Position numbers and translations under genes: made by a program
Source: Haloterrigena gelatinilytica
GTDB lineage: Archaea > Halobacteriota > Halobacteria > Halobacteriales > Natrialbaceae
Reading direction: 5' to 3'
Length of the DNA stretch: 64,000 nucleotides
Assembly: GCF_013342145.1 (NCBI RefSeq)
Contig: NZ_JABUQZ010000001.1
Span: forward strand, 4,154,001-4,218,000
The notes under the pieces: model-generated
Told to the model about the DNA's origin: nothing
Database searches by the model: none
Seen by the model: only the letters and a program-made list of their open reading frames with translations
Shown here: positions 21,921 to 32,302 of the stretch, piece after piece
Position numbering within the stretch: the stretch's first letter is position 1
Layout: each line of letters begins with the position of its first letter

Positions 21921-22236
21921 ACACGGGGATGACGCCTCGAGTGGGTAGTGGTTTGGGTTGAGGCGATGCCGTTGCCGGGGATCGACGAGCCCCGACCGCC
22001 CGCCGCCGGTCGCAGTCGAGAGCGATCGCGCGTCGAACCGCGTTGTCCCAAATCGGTTCGGCATCGTAACGCGGCTAGGGTGATCTTACAGCGGCGAGCG
22101 ATCGAGTCCCGCGGACGAAACGATCGATTCCGGCGTCTGCGACGCGCACGCCCGCGCAGAGCGCCGTTCGACTCGGCGAATCGGTGCCTGATCGCAACGC
22201 GTAACAAACTGCCTCGAGCCGAAAGCCTGCGATACG
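21921..22236. other. Divergent intergenic region, 316 bp
   Basis: This stretch separates the divergently transcribed peptidase and acidic membrane protein. It is GC-rich with no clear gene, repeat or strong hairpin, and must hold both promoters, although neither TATA box is obvious. I see nothing more in it. Confidence 0.5.
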
Positions 22237-22923
22237 ATGCAAGATACTGGGGGCGAACCCGACGGCGGCGAGCGCGTCTCGACCGGCGCGGTCCTCGCGA
22301 TGGTGGTCGTCGTGCTCGTCGCGTTCGGGCTGACGATCGCCGCGATCGGCGTCGGGTTTTCGACCGGCGAGTCGGAGGCCACCGACAGCGAGGAGTCGGT
22401 CGATATCGACGGGCTCGAGGACGACGGGGCTGCGGCCGAGGAAGCAGAGGACGCCGCGGCCAACGACGCTCCGGACCGAGACGAGGGCGCTGACGGAAAC
22501 GTTTCGGACGGCGAGAACGATTCGGACGACGGGAACGACTCGAGCGAGAGCGAGTCGGACGGCAGTGATATCGACGACGAGGACGGTGAAAACGAGGAGA
22601 ACGATTCGGGAGACGAAGGCAGCGAAGGCGATGAGAACGGCGGGGAAGACGAGACGGACGATGCGGACGGTGGGTCTGGCAACGAGACGGACAATAACGA
22701 GACCGACACGGATGGTGACGAGTCGGACGAGGACGCTGAAGCCGGCGACGGAGACGGTGCTGACGACGAAAACGACACGGCCGGTGAATCCGAGTCGGCG
22801 GAGGACGACAGTTCGGAAGACGCGGCGACCCCGGCGGAAGGCGACGGCGACGACGGGAGTTCCATCGTCGATCGAATCACCGGCCTCTTCAGCGACGTGC
22901 TCCCGGTCGGTGACGGCGAGTGA
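22237..22923 (+). CDS. Single-pass membrane protein with long acidic low-complexity tail
   Basis: A 228-residue protein with one transmembrane segment (about residues 17-40, VLAMVVVVLVAFGLTIAAIG), followed by about 165 residues of Asp/Glu/Ser/Gly/Asn low complexity and a short less acidic end (SSIVDRITGLFSDVLPVGD), which could form an amphipathic helix. There is no lipobox or Tat motif. The tail composition resembles those of the two acidic lipoproteins in this window, but here the anchor is a helix. No family is recognised and the role is unknown. Confidence 0.75.
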   Translation: MQDTGGEPDGGERVSTGAVLAMVVVVLVAFGLTIAAIGVGFSTGESEATDSEESVDIDGLEDDGAAAEEAEDAAANDAPDRDEGADGNVSDGENDSDDGNDSSESESDGSDIDDEDGENEENDSGDEGSEGDENGGEDETDDADGGSGNETDNNETDTDGDESDEDAEAGDGDGADDENDTAGESESAEDDSSEDAATPAEGDGDDGSSIVDRITGLFSDVLPVGDGE

Positions 22924-23041
22924 TCGGTTCGAAACGGCTCGACGGCTCAGCGTCCGACCCGGCTCGTGTTATTCGTCTCTCGTTCCGGAGCAGTACGCGA
23001 TCGTCTCTCGCGAGAGCCGCTCGGCTCGCGGGACTCGAGCC

Positions 23042-23074
23042 GCACCGACGTCACCTCGCGACGAGCGTCGGTGC
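23042..23074 (+). promoter_or_regulatory. Perfect 9-bp inverted repeat upstream of the glycosyltransferase
   Basis: GCACCGACG (23042-23050) is repeated in inverse at 23066-23074 with a 15-nt loop, about 55 bp before the glycosyltransferase ATG. A second short palindrome, CTCTCGCGAGAG, is at 23005-23016. It could be a terminator of the upstream gene or an operator; there is no T-rich tract to favour termination. Confidence 0.35.
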
Positions 23075-23128
23075 GTCAACGGGACGAAAAAAGTGACTTT
23101 ATAGCCGGGGGGTGCGTGGCGACCGAGT

Positions 23129-24190
23129 ATGCGAATCGCGTTCGTCTCGCTCGAAACGGTACACCACCGCGATACCGAGACGAACCGGCGCCTCCAGTCG
23201 ACGCTTGAACTCTTAGGCGACGCGGGCCACGACGTCCACCTGTTCTGTGCGCGATTTTGGGACGGCGACTCGCCGACGCTCGAGCGCGACGACGTCACCT
23301 ACCGGGCCGTCACGGACGACCCCGACGCCCGGCGCTCGTTTTGCCTGCGGCTCCCGTTCGACCTCGGGGCGGCCGGACCGGATATCGTCCACGCGAACGC
23401 ACGGCCGCCGACCGCGCTGCTGGCGGCCGGCTGGGGGGCGCGGCTCGCGCGGGCGCCGCTGGTCGCCGAGTGGTACGGCGACGGCGGCGTCGACGACGAT
23501 CGGTGGACCAGACGGGCGACGGGACGGGCCGATCGGATCGTCGCGCCCTCGGAGCTCGTCGCCACGTGGGTCCGCGAACGCGGCGCCGACGGCGACCGCG
23601 TCGAGACGGTACCCAACCCGATCGACCTCGAGCGCGTTCGGGACGTGACGCCAGACGATCGCGTCGACGTGGTCTACGCCCGGCGGCTCGACGAGGGGGC
23701 GAACTTAGAGAGCGTCCTGCTCGGGCTGGCGGAACTCCGCGGTCGCGACTGGACCGCGACCGTGATCGGCGACGGGCCCGAACGCGAGGCCTACGAGCGA
23801 CTCGCGAGGGACCTCCGGATCGAAGACCGGCTCTCCTTCGTCGGCGACTGCTCGCTCGAGGAGCGGATCGCGGCCTACCGCGGGGCCCACGTCTTCGCGC
23901 AGACGGCCGAACACTGCGTGTTTCCCACGGAGATGCTGTGGGCGCTGGCCGCCGGCTGCGTCGGCATCGTCGAGTACCACGTCGACTCGAGCGCCCACGA
24001 ACTCGTCGAGGGGTGGGAGCGGGGGTTCCGGACGACCAGCGAGGACGAACTCGCCGACGCCATCCTCTCGGCCGGCGACCTCGAACACCGGACGTTCGAC
24101 GACCGGTTCGCCGACTACGACCGCTCGGCGGTCGCCGAGCGATACCTCGAGCAGTACCGGACGCTTCGGGAGGAGTACGGGCTGTTGTAG
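23129..24190 (+). CDS. Glycosyltransferase, GT4-like (GT-B fold)
   Basis: A 353-residue protein starting MRIAFVSLETVHHRDTETNR. The N-terminal Rossmann-like domain ends near the linker TVPNPIDLERV, and the C-terminal donor-binding domain includes VIGDGPEREAYERLA, RLSFVGDC and the FPTEMLWALAAGCVGIVEY block, where the usual E-X7-E-type donor site sits. It transfers an unknown sugar from a nucleotide or dolichol donor, probably for surface glycoprotein or lipid glycosylation on the inner face of the membrane. No sugar gene cluster surrounds it. Confidence 0.9.
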   Translation: MRIAFVSLETVHHRDTETNRRLQSTLELLGDAGHDVHLFCARFWDGDSPTLERDDVTYRAVTDDPDARRSFCLRLPFDLGAAGPDIVHANARPPTALLAAGWGARLARAPLVAEWYGDGGVDDDRWTRRATGRADRIVAPSELVATWVRERGADGDRVETVPNPIDLERVRDVTPDDRVDVVYARRLDEGANLESVLLGLAELRGRDWTATVIGDGPEREAYERLARDLRIEDRLSFVGDCSLEERIAAYRGAHVFAQTAEHCVFPTEMLWALAAGCVGIVEYHVDSSAHELVEGWERGFRTTSEDELADAILSAGDLEHRTFDDRFADYDRSAVAERYLEQYRTLREEYGLL

Positions 24191-24317
24191 GCGGTCGCCG
24201 TCGTTCTCGACGGACGGTCCTCGTTGACGCGGGATCGACTCGATCTCGAGACGGCCGCGGCGCTGGCGAATCGCACCAGATCAGACCGTAAGCGGCAGGA
24301 GGAGAGCGGGTAGACGT

Positions 24318-25469
<1,152 letters not shown>

Positions 25470-25628
25470 ACGTTCGCAGTGGCGCGCCGACGGCAAATAT
25501 ATTCCGTGCGCGAGCCCGATTCGAGCGCGCGCGTTGCTCGCGGCCGGGAGAGCCGACCGGTGAGGATGGTCGCCGGGTCGCTGGCGCCTGCGCACACGCG
25601 TGCTAGCTGTAGCTACTTCGACGCCCGG

Positions 25629-26612
25629 TCAAAACAGCACCAGCAACGCCGCGAGCGAGAGCCCGCTGCTGACGAGCAACGCCAGTAGAACGACGACGGC
25701 GGGCATCGGCCCGGTCGCCCGGAGATCGGCGAGTCTGATCTCGGTTCCGAGGCCGACGAACGCGAGCACGAACAGCCAGTCGTAGGCGTTCTCGATCGAG
25801 GTCACCTGGGCCGAAGAGAGGACGCCCGCGCTCGAGACGACGGCGAGTGCGAGAAAGCCCAGCACGAACGTCGGGAACTCGTTCCAGAGCGTCCGGACGG
25901 AGGGGCGACCGCCGCCACCCGCGTGGGCGTAGTAACTCGCGTACGCGAGGACGACGACGCCGATCAGGGCGTTTCGCGCTAACTTCGTCATCGTCGCCCA
26001 CTGGCCGGCGACGTCGGAGTGGGCGAAGCCGACGGCGACGACGGGGCCCGTCGAGAACATACTGACGCCGGCCCACGTGCCGAACACCATCCCGGAGAGG
26101 TTCAGCAGGTCGCCGACGATCGGGTAGACGACGATGGTGATCGCGTCGAACAGGAGGACCGTCGCGGCCGCGTAGGCGATCTGTTCCTCGCGGGCGCTGA
26201 CGGCACCCGCGACCGCGACGACCGCCGAGACGCCGCAGATACTGGCGCCGGCCGCGAGCAGCGACCCCATCCGATCGGCCAGTCCGAACACGTTGCGCGC
26301 GAGGAATTCGACGGCGAGCAGCGTCGTCGCGGTCACGCCGACCACGAGCAGCAGGACGAGTCCGCCGACCTCGAGGACGGTCCCGAGCGAGATCGACGCG
26401 CCCATGAGCACGATCCCCCCGGCCAGCCACAGGCCGTGCGTCGCGATCCCGGGCTCGAGGCGGTCGGGAATACCCGCGGCGTTCGTCGCGACGAACCCGA
26501 GCGCGATCGCGAGCAGGAGCCGGTTGAACCCCAGCGAGACGGCGAGCGCTCGGGCGAGTATCGCGCCGAGACAGAGGGCCAGCAGCCCCGGCAACAGTCG
26601 ACGGCCGTTCAT
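25629..26612 (-). CDS. YeiH/UPF0324 family membrane protein (putative sulfate exporter family)
   Basis: A 327-residue protein with nine to ten membrane segments. The family block GLWLAGGIVLMGASISLG and the ICGVSAVVAVAGAVSAREEQ stretch (ICG.SA) identify YeiH. Family members are annotated as putative sulfate exporters; the transport activity is not proven here. A possible 46-codon frame ends 4 bp before this start. The gene is convergent with nothing close and sits 159 bp from trpB on the same strand. Confidence 0.88.
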   Translation of the reverse strand: MNGRRLLPGLLALCLGAILARALAVSLGFNRLLLAIALGFVATNAAGIPDRLEPGIATHGLWLAGGIVLMGASISLGTVLEVGGLVLLLVVGVTATTLLAVEFLARNVFGLADRMGSLLAAGASICGVSAVVAVAGAVSAREEQIAYAAATVLLFDAITIVVYPIVGDLLNLSGMVFGTWAGVSMFSTGPVVAVGFAHSDVAGQWATMTKLARNALIGVVVLAYASYYAHAGGGGRPSVRTLWNEFPTFVLGFLALAVVSSAGVLSSAQVTSIENAYDWLFVLAFVGLGTEIRLADLRATGPMPAVVVLLALLVSSGLSLAALLVLF

Positions 26613-26616
26613 CGTG

Positions 26617-26757
26617 TCACCGCGGGACCTGCAGTTCGAACGCGCTCGCCGGTGCGACGATCGCCGCGCCGACGCGGACGCTCCGCCAGTCGCGCTCGAG
26701 GCCCCTCCGGCGATTCATCGCGGCGACGGCGGTCGGCCGCCAGCCATCGATCGACAT
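26617..26757 (-). CDS. Possible 46-residue basic peptide upstream of the YeiH gene
   Basis: The frame runs from an ATG at 26757 (MSIDGWRPTAVAAMNRRRG) to a TGA at 26617-26619, only 4 bp before the YeiH ATG, which would fit translational coupling. It contains seven arginines and two more ATGs, and its basic composition is atypical for haloarchaea, so it may be chance or a remnant. Confidence 0.25.
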   Translation of the reverse strand: MSIDGWRPTAVAAMNRRRGLERDWRSVRVGAAIVAPASAFELQVPR

Positions 26758-26946
26758 GTGTCCCGTGCTCGGGTGACGTCGCAGTTAACTGTTCTCGATT
26801 CCGTCGGCGGTCGCGCCGCGTATTTCGGTACGCTGCGACGAGCGTTCCGCCGATCGGCGGCTCGTCGACGCGTGTCGCCGGACCGACCGGGCGGGGCGTC
26901 CCATTCAGGGCGAGATCACTTCCGCACTCGCTCCCTCGACTGACGT
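26758..26946. other. Intergenic region, no feature recognised
   Basis: Together with the doubtful small frame to its left, this makes 334 bp without a confident gene between the YeiH gene and the 101-residue protein gene. It is GC-rich. I see no convincing RNA gene or repeat in it. Confidence 0.4.
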
Positions 26947-27252
26947 ATGAGCGCCGACGAACACCTGAAGCGGGTGCGCGAGCGCCTGCAGGCGGCGACC
27001 GAAACCGCCGACCGTCCGATCGACACTCAGTTGAACTCGATCACGGCGGGCGTCTTCGAGGAACAGGAGGGCCACCTGACCCAGTCCGAACCGGGACCGA
27101 AGGTCGATCGGATCGTCGAGGTCGCGGAGAAACTCGACGGATTAGCCGAGGAGGCGTCGGGAGAGACTGTCGATCACATCCTCTCCGCGCGGAACCATTG
27201 CCTCGAGTACGTCGAAGAGGGCGGCGGCGACGAACAGCCGAGAACCGAGTGA
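26947..27252 (+). CDS. Small haloarchaeal conserved-type helical protein
   Basis: A 101-residue acidic protein starting MSADEHLKRVRERLQAATE. It is predicted to be two or three helices: an N-terminal helix (3-25), then DTQLNSITAGVFEEQEG, then a long helix (52-92). No cysteine cluster except one C, no membrane segment. It resembles small proteins found only in haloarchaea; the function is unknown. It is convergent with nuoCD, with 21 bp between the stops. Confidence 0.75.
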   Translation: MSADEHLKRVRERLQAATETADRPIDTQLNSITAGVFEEQEGHLTQSEPGPKVDRIVEVAEKLDGLAEEASGETVDHILSARNHCLEYVEEGGGDEQPRTE

Positions 27253-27273
27253 GGCGGTCGAGAACGGGGGGTC

Positions 27274-28959
27274 TCAGCGGTCGACGCTCCCGAGGACGAT
27301 ATCCAGACTGCCGAGCGAGGCGATCAGATCGGCGACGTACTCGCCGTTCGCCATCTCCGGCAGCGCCGAGAGGTTGTGGAAACACGGGCTGCGGATCTTG
27401 AAGCGGGCGGGCGAGTTCGAGCCGTCCGAGCGGACGTAGACGCCGAGTTCGCCCTTGGCGATCTCGACGGCGCGGTAGGTTTCGGTGCCCGCGTCCGGCT
27501 TGAGGGTCCGGGGGACGTTGCTCTGGACCGTCCGCTCGTCTTCGGGCCAGTCCTCGAGCAGGTCGAGACACTGTTCGATGATCTTGGCCGACTCCTCGAC
27601 CTCCCGCAGGCGCACGAGGACCCGCGCGTGGTTGTCACAGCCGTCCTCGGTGACGACGTCCCACTCGAGTTCGTCGTAGTAGCCGTAGGGATCGTCCCGG
27701 CGGACGTCGTAGTCGATGCCCGAGCCGCGGGCGACGGGCCCCGTACAGCCGTAGTCCTTCGCCACCTCGGGTTCGAGAACGCCGGTGTTTATCGTTCGGA
27801 GCTGGAAGATCTCGTTGCCGGTGAGCAGGTCGTGGTACTCGTCGACCTTGGACGGGAGTTCGTCGAGGAAGTCCCGGCACTTCTCGATCCACTCCTCGCG
27901 GGGTTCGGGGAGGTCCCAGGCGACGCCGCCCAGCCGGAAGAAGTAGAACATCATCCGTTGGCCGGTGAGGTCCTCGAGGATGTCCTGGACGACTTCCCGA
28001 TCGCGCATCCCGTACTGGAAGATGGCGGTGAAGTCGCCGTAGACGTCCAGCGCGAACGTCGAGACCGCGAGGAAGTGACCGAGCATCCGCCCGAACTCGA
28101 CGGACATGGTCCGCAGGATCTGGGCGTACTCGGGGACCTCGATGTCGGCGAGGTCCTCGATGGCGCGGGCGACCGCCCACTCGTTGGGGAGGTTCGCGGT
28201 GTAGTCCCAGCGGTCCGCGTAGGGGATGATCTGGTGGCGGTACGTGCCGTTCTGGCACATCTGCTCCTCGCAGCGGTGGAGGTAGCCGATGTCGGGGTCG
28301 ACGTCGACGACCGTCTCCCCGTCTAACACCGTCTCGAGGTGGAGCACGCCGTGGGTCGCCGGGTGGTGGGGGCCGATGTTTAAGAACATCGTGTCGCTCT
28401 CGGCCTCGCGGTGGTCCGGCTGGATCGGATTGGCGTGTTCGGTGTAGCTGACCACTTGGGGCTTCTCTTGGTCGTAGTCCAGCGCGAGCGGGTGGCCCTG
28501 CCACGACTCGGGCAGGAGGATGCGCCGCGGGTCGGGGTGGCCCTCGTACTCGATGCCGACGAGGTCGAAGGCCTCCCGCTCGTGCCAGTCGGCGGTCCGA
28601 AATACGGGTTCGGCGGTCTGACAGACGGGATCGTGCTTCGGGAGCTGGACCACCAGCGTCACCTCGTGGGTGCGGTTCCCGTACTTCGTGAGGTGGAGGA
28701 TCGACTCGTAGCGATCCTCGTACTCCTGGGGGGTGATACACGAAAGGTGGTCGAAGCCGGCTTCGTCGCGCAACAGCGCCAGCACCTCCTGGACGTCGTC
28801 CGGGCGGATCACGAATCCGGGCGCGTTCTCGTGTTCGTCCCGGCGGAGCGTGTACTCGGAGAGCAGCGACTCGAGGCGCTCCTCGTCGACGCCGTCCTCC
28901 CGGAGGTGGTCGTACTCCGGATCGATGCCCTTCGGTTCTCGCTGACGTTGTTCACTCAT
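27274..28959 (-). CDS. nuoCD: NADH-quinone oxidoreductase subunit C/D fusion
   Basis: A 561-residue protein combining NuoC (about 1-165; TYHE-type block ADWHEREAFDLVGIEYEGHPDPRR split at several conserved sites) with NuoD (about 185-561; FLNIGPHHPATHGVLHL, RIMRT-equivalent MSVEFGRMLGHFL, and the C-terminal ending ASLGSLDIVLGSVDR). In complex I this module sits at the quinone-binding junction of the peripheral arm. No other nuo gene lies within this window on either side, although haloarchaeal nuo genes usually form one operon, so this may be a second, stand-alone copy. The start at 28959 (MSEQRQREPKGIDPEYD) is followed by the normal N-terminal domain. Confidence 0.94.
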   Translation of the reverse strand: MSEQRQREPKGIDPEYDHLREDGVDEERLESLLSEYTLRRDEHENAPGFVIRPDDVQEVLALLRDEAGFDHLSCITPQEYEDRYESILHLTKYGNRTHEVTLVVQLPKHDPVCQTAEPVFRTADWHEREAFDLVGIEYEGHPDPRRILLPESWQGHPLALDYDQEKPQVVSYTEHANPIQPDHREAESDTMFLNIGPHHPATHGVLHLETVLDGETVVDVDPDIGYLHRCEEQMCQNGTYRHQIIPYADRWDYTANLPNEWAVARAIEDLADIEVPEYAQILRTMSVEFGRMLGHFLAVSTFALDVYGDFTAIFQYGMRDREVVQDILEDLTGQRMMFYFFRLGGVAWDLPEPREEWIEKCRDFLDELPSKVDEYHDLLTGNEIFQLRTINTGVLEPEVAKDYGCTGPVARGSGIDYDVRRDDPYGYYDELEWDVVTEDGCDNHARVLVRLREVEESAKIIEQCLDLLEDWPEDERTVQSNVPRTLKPDAGTETYRAVEIAKGELGVYVRSDGSNSPARFKIRSPCFHNLSALPEMANGEYVADLIASLGSLDIVLGSVDR

Positions 28960-29285
28960 TGGATACCCGTGCGCCGACGAACGGGGCGCGCGTACCGAGC
29001 GTACGATTGACACGGAATTGAGGGTTTTCCCGGGTTACGGTGACTGTCGTCGCAGCCGACCGACCGAGCGACGGCGGTTCCGACGTCTCGTCGTTCACTG
29101 TGACGCCTCGTGTTCACTGGGCACGATTGGCACGGCGAACTCGCGCTATCGCCTCGAGGCCGCCTCCGGTCCGACCGCCGCTGTCTCGAGACCGTCTTCG
29201 GTCCTATCGCCGCCGACGGGTCCGCTCGCCGGCTTCTCGCGGTTTTAGATCGATCCGGCAAGCCGATTACTCAATCGAATCTCCT
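28960..29285. other. Divergent intergenic region, about 330 bp
   Basis: It separates nuoCD and the acyltransferase gene. I see the TATA-like GGTTTTAGATC (29240-29250) upstream of the acyltransferase starts and no gene or repeat. A basic frame covers part of it but lacks any recognisable domain. Confidence 0.4.
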
Positions 29286-29312
29286 ATGAACACGGCGACA
29301 ATACCTCAGACT

Positions 29313-30203
29313 ATGACAAAGCGGTACGTCTCGCTCCCCGGGGAGGCGGAGGCGGGAATGCGCGAGTTCATCGACGAGGTCGACCGGCGACTCTCGAGCG
29401 ACGAGGACACCTGTTCGGTCGTCGAGGACGTCCTGATCGATCTCTCGGGCGACCGCGAGGCCTACGAGCGCTGGCGGAACGGCGAGTCGGTCTCGCCGGC
29501 CGAGCGCGTTCGGTTGCAGAGCTACGACCCCTGTAACACGACCCTCGAGAGCGAGTACTACGCCGAGAAGGACGAAGAACAGTTCCGCCGCTCGAAGCAC
29601 CTCCAGTGGCTGTGGCGGCAGTTCGACAGCCTGCCGATCGCGGACAACGTCGAGTTCGCGCTCCGATTCCGCCGGATGCTCGCCGATCACCTCTTCGAGG
29701 ACTGCGGCGACGGCTGTCGCTTCTTCAAGGGGATCACGTTCACCTACGGCCACAACATCACGATCGGGGACAACACCGTCGTCCACGACGACGTCCACTT
29801 GGACGACCGCGGGAAGTTAACCATCGGCGACCGCGTCTCGATCTCCGACGGCGTCCACATCTACAGCCACGACCACGACGTCGTCGACCAGACGGAGGTC
29901 CGCAACTACCACACCGTCGTCGAGGACGACGTCCGCCTCACCTACGACGCGATGGTCCGCGCGGGGTGTAAGGTCGGCGAGAACGCCATCGTCGGCGCGC
30001 GCGGCATCGTCCAGCACGACGTGCCCGCCCACCACATCGCCATCGGCACGCCCGCCAAGAGCGTCAAGATCAAACCCGGCTGGGAGGACGTCGCCACGCC
30101 GATCGACGAGGCCGGCGTCAACCGCCAGGAACAGCGCCGCATCGAGTACGACCTCCCCGACGATCTCGAGGTCTTCGACGAGTTCGAACGCGACCTCCGC
30201 TGA
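29313..30203 (+). CDS. Left-handed beta-helix acyltransferase (hexapeptide repeat family)
   Basis: A 296-residue protein. The N-terminal half (1-150) is helical and resembles the maltose/galactoside O-acetyltransferase cap; the C-terminal half has hexapeptide repeats such as ITIGDNTVVHDDVHLDD, LTIGDRVSISDGVHIY and AIVGARGIVQHDV, with the conserved HDHDV active-site histidines and the closing GTPAKSVKIKPGW. It acetylates a sugar or related hydroxyl using acetyl-CoA. I chose MTKRYVSLPGEAE at 29313; the ATG at 29286 adds nine residues and is an alternative. The acceptor is unknown. Confidence 0.88.
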   Translation: MTKRYVSLPGEAEAGMREFIDEVDRRLSSDEDTCSVVEDVLIDLSGDREAYERWRNGESVSPAERVRLQSYDPCNTTLESEYYAEKDEEQFRRSKHLQWLWRQFDSLPIADNVEFALRFRRMLADHLFEDCGDGCRFFKGITFTYGHNITIGDNTVVHDDVHLDDRGKLTIGDRVSISDGVHIYSHDHDVVDQTEVRNYHTVVEDDVRLTYDAMVRAGCKVGENAIVGARGIVQHDVPAHHIAIGTPAKSVKIKPGWEDVATPIDEAGVNRQEQRRIEYDLPDDLEVFDEFERDLR

Positions 30204-30296
30204 CCGTTCGTCGAGCCTGTTAGTCGCCCCCTGCTGACTCTCAGCAATTCCTGAGGCGGGGAATATCCAAGTGCCTTGAGAACCTATCGCACACTG

Positions 30297-30626
30297 ATGG
30301 AGCTCTGGGGCTGGCTCATCGGCTACGTGGTCTTGTTCGCCCTCCTCCACCTGGTACTGTACTACGTTTACCTCCGTGGAGACGACGGCGACAGCACGAG
30401 TTCGCCCTCGTTCGCCGACCCCGACCGCGCGAGTTCCCGCACCCCGCCGGGACCGGACCGGTATCCGCGCGCGGTCGACGACATCGGCGACCCCGACGAT
30501 CCCGAGGGCGACTACGACCTCGAGTTCGACGGCGAGACGATCCGCTGTCCCCACTGCGGCGTCCGGAACGAAGCCGACCAGACGTTCACCTACTGCTGGA
30601 ATTGCATCTCGGCGCTCCGCCGGTGA
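30297..30626 (+). CDS. Small membrane protein with C-terminal zinc ribbon
   Basis: A 109-residue protein starting MELWGWLIGYVVLFALLHLV, with one N-terminal membrane helix (3-25), an acidic Pro/Asp-rich linker, and a C-terminal zinc ribbon: CPHCG then CWNC. Zinc-ribbon proteins of this layout are common and uncharacterised in haloarchaea. The ATG at 30297 places the helix at the N-terminus; an ATG-less extension upstream adds nothing recognisable. Confidence 0.82.
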   Translation: MELWGWLIGYVVLFALLHLVLYYVYLRGDDGDSTSSPSFADPDRASSRTPPGPDRYPRAVDDIGDPDDPEGDYDLEFDGETIRCPHCGVRNEADQTFTYCWNCISALRR

Positions 30627-30767
30627 GCCCGTCGCATCGGTCTCGATTCCGGTCGCCGCCTCGACGGTCGGGGACTACCTCGCCGAAGTCGATCGAGAAC
30701 CCTTCCTCGAGTCGGTCCTTCGCCCCGCGATTCGCCATTCTCGGAAAGTGGACTGTCAGACCACTCA

Positions 30768-30778
30768 ATAAATATCCG
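30768..30778 (+). promoter_or_regulatory. TATA-like element of the HalOD1 gene
   Basis: AATAAATATCC lies 27-36 bp upstream of the ATG at 30804, the ideal distance for a leaderless archaeal transcript. This supports the start at 30804 over the in-frame ATG at 30861. Confidence 0.5.
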
Positions 30779-30803
30779 ATACATCCATCAAAATAGCCGA
30801 GTA

Positions 30804-31181
30804 ATGAACGATTACGCTTTTGGTCTTCAAGCACACAGTGGGCAGGGACGACGAACAGTCATGCACGGAAACCCTACTCACTCCCCCGCCTCGCAGTCTC
30901 GCTCTCCATCGGTCTACCGCGCAACGCACGACCCGGACGGTTCGGCCAGGCTCAGCACGACCGTGAGCCACGCGCTGGCCGACTGCATGGGTACCGACGT
31001 CACCGACGGGTACGTCTCGCTGTACGACGCCATCGATCCCGAGGCTCTGGACAGACTCTTCCGCCCGCGCCACGACGGCCGCCAGCGAAGCGGCGGCTCG
31101 CTCGGCTTCACCGTCCGCGACCACTACGTGACGGTCTCGAGCGACGGCGAAATCCTGATCGAACCGCCCGCGAAGCGGTAA
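30804..31181 (+). CDS. HalOD1-domain protein (haloarchaeal output domain)
   Basis: A 125-residue protein. Residues about 48-121 match the HalOD1 pattern: LSTTVSHALADCMGTDVTDG, then YVSLYDAIDPEALDRLF, then GGSLGFTVRDHYVTV and a closing DGEILI. HalOD1 is predicted to be an output or sensor domain in haloarchaeal signalling, often as a free-standing small protein. The N-terminal 45 residues are low-complexity. No kinase or receiver gene is adjacent. Confidence 0.87.
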   Translation: MNDYAFGLQAHSGQGRRTVMHGNPTHSPASQSRSPSVYRATHDPDGSARLSTTVSHALADCMGTDVTDGYVSLYDAIDPEALDRLFRPRHDGRQRSGGSLGFTVRDHYVTVSSDGEILIEPPAKR

Positions 31182-31310
31182 CCCTCTTCTCGTCGGTCGT
31201 CGACGGTCCGGCACGTCCGTAGTGACGGCGGTCGGCGACGAACCCTCGCCTCCTCCGAAGCGAGGACCGCCGATGCGACGCCGACGGCCGCGAAAAGCGA
31301 TTCGGCCGCT

Positions 31311-32060
31311 CTACGCCGACAGCGCGTCTGCCAGCGTCTCGAGGTGATCGACGCCGACGACGGCGACGATGTCGCCCTCGGTCTCCGTTCGCAGGGCCTC
31401 GAGCCGATCGATCATACAGCGCTCGCGGGTGTCGTCGCGGTAGGTGAGCGCGCTGCCCTCGGTCGCGACGCTGCCAAGCAGGGCCTGGACGCTGGCGACG
31501 TGGGAGCGCTCGTGGGCGGCCTGGCGCTCCGGCGTGTCGTCGTGGTCGCAGTCGTATTCGATCGGATCGTCGCAGGCGATGGTCATCGACGTCGCGTGGG
31601 TCAGCGTCGCCGCGACGCGGCAGGTCAGCGCCTCCCGCGTCGCGCCGCCCAGTCCCGAGAGGACGCGGCGGGCCGTCGACGGCGAGACGCGGTCGGCGAT
31701 CAGCCGCGCCACGAGCCGCCGGACGAACGACCAGTTCGGCGCGTCGATGCCGACGACGTCGGCCTCGGGCGCCGCGTTGATCGCGGCGCTCATCTCGCCA
31801 CCGAAGCGGGGCGGGGACGACGCGGAGCCGTCGCGGGCGTAGGCGCGGTACAGGGGAAGGGCCGCCGACGGCAACTCGAGGGCGACCGTCTCGGGGTCGA
31901 CCGACTCGAGGATGTGATCAACGCGCGCGATGCTTGCGGGGTGGTCGTGGACGACGCCGAGAAGAATACAGTCGCCCGACGACCCGGGCACCCGGCGGCA
32001 AAACTGGGGCGTGATCCGGGGGTCGTCGAACGACGCGGCGAAGGGAGGGGATTCGTCCAT
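31311..32060 (-). CDS. TraB/PrgY-like protein (TIKI/GumN superfamily)
   Basis: A 249-residue protein with the superfamily motifs in order: GVVHDHP (GXXH, residues about 34-40), the glutamate of VALELP, GIDAPNW in the middle and VVGVDHLETLADAL at the C-terminus. TraB-type proteins are thought to be metal-dependent proteases that inhibit pheromone-like peptides, but archaeal members are uncharacterised. Unlike many archaeal TraB proteins it has no C-terminal membrane domain, so it is a soluble, domain-only form. The start at 32060 is MDESPPFAASFDDPRI. Confidence 0.8.
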   Translation of the reverse strand: MDESPPFAASFDDPRITPQFCRRVPGSSGDCILLGVVHDHPASIARVDHILESVDPETVALELPSAALPLYRAYARDGSASSPPRFGGEMSAAINAAPEADVVGIDAPNWSFVRRLVARLIADRVSPSTARRVLSGLGGATREALTCRVAATLTHATSMTIACDDPIEYDCDHDDTPERQAAHERSHVASVQALLGSVATEGSALTYRDDTRERCMIDRLEALRTETEGDIVAVVGVDHLETLADALSA

Positions 32061-32302
32061 TGATCGACTGGTAATACGCGACTACCGGCATAACCCTTCT
32101 GTTGTGCACCGGGTCGAGCGGCGTCGAGCGCCACTATCGCGCCGTAACCGGCGCCTACTCGAGCGATAGCGTGCGAGCGGGCGATAACGGGCCGGTGACC
32201 GGCGGAACGGTTTCGGCGATTTATTGCTCGCGTCTGCCTGTCGTCGGGTAGTCGGTCCGGCCGCCGGACCGGACTCGACGCGCGAACCATCGTCGAACGA
32301 GT

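Noticed and set aside
26019-27401. Long + strand frame across the YeiH gene and beyond
   Set aside because: It is basic and repetitive, lies opposite the YeiH gene and lacks any domain.
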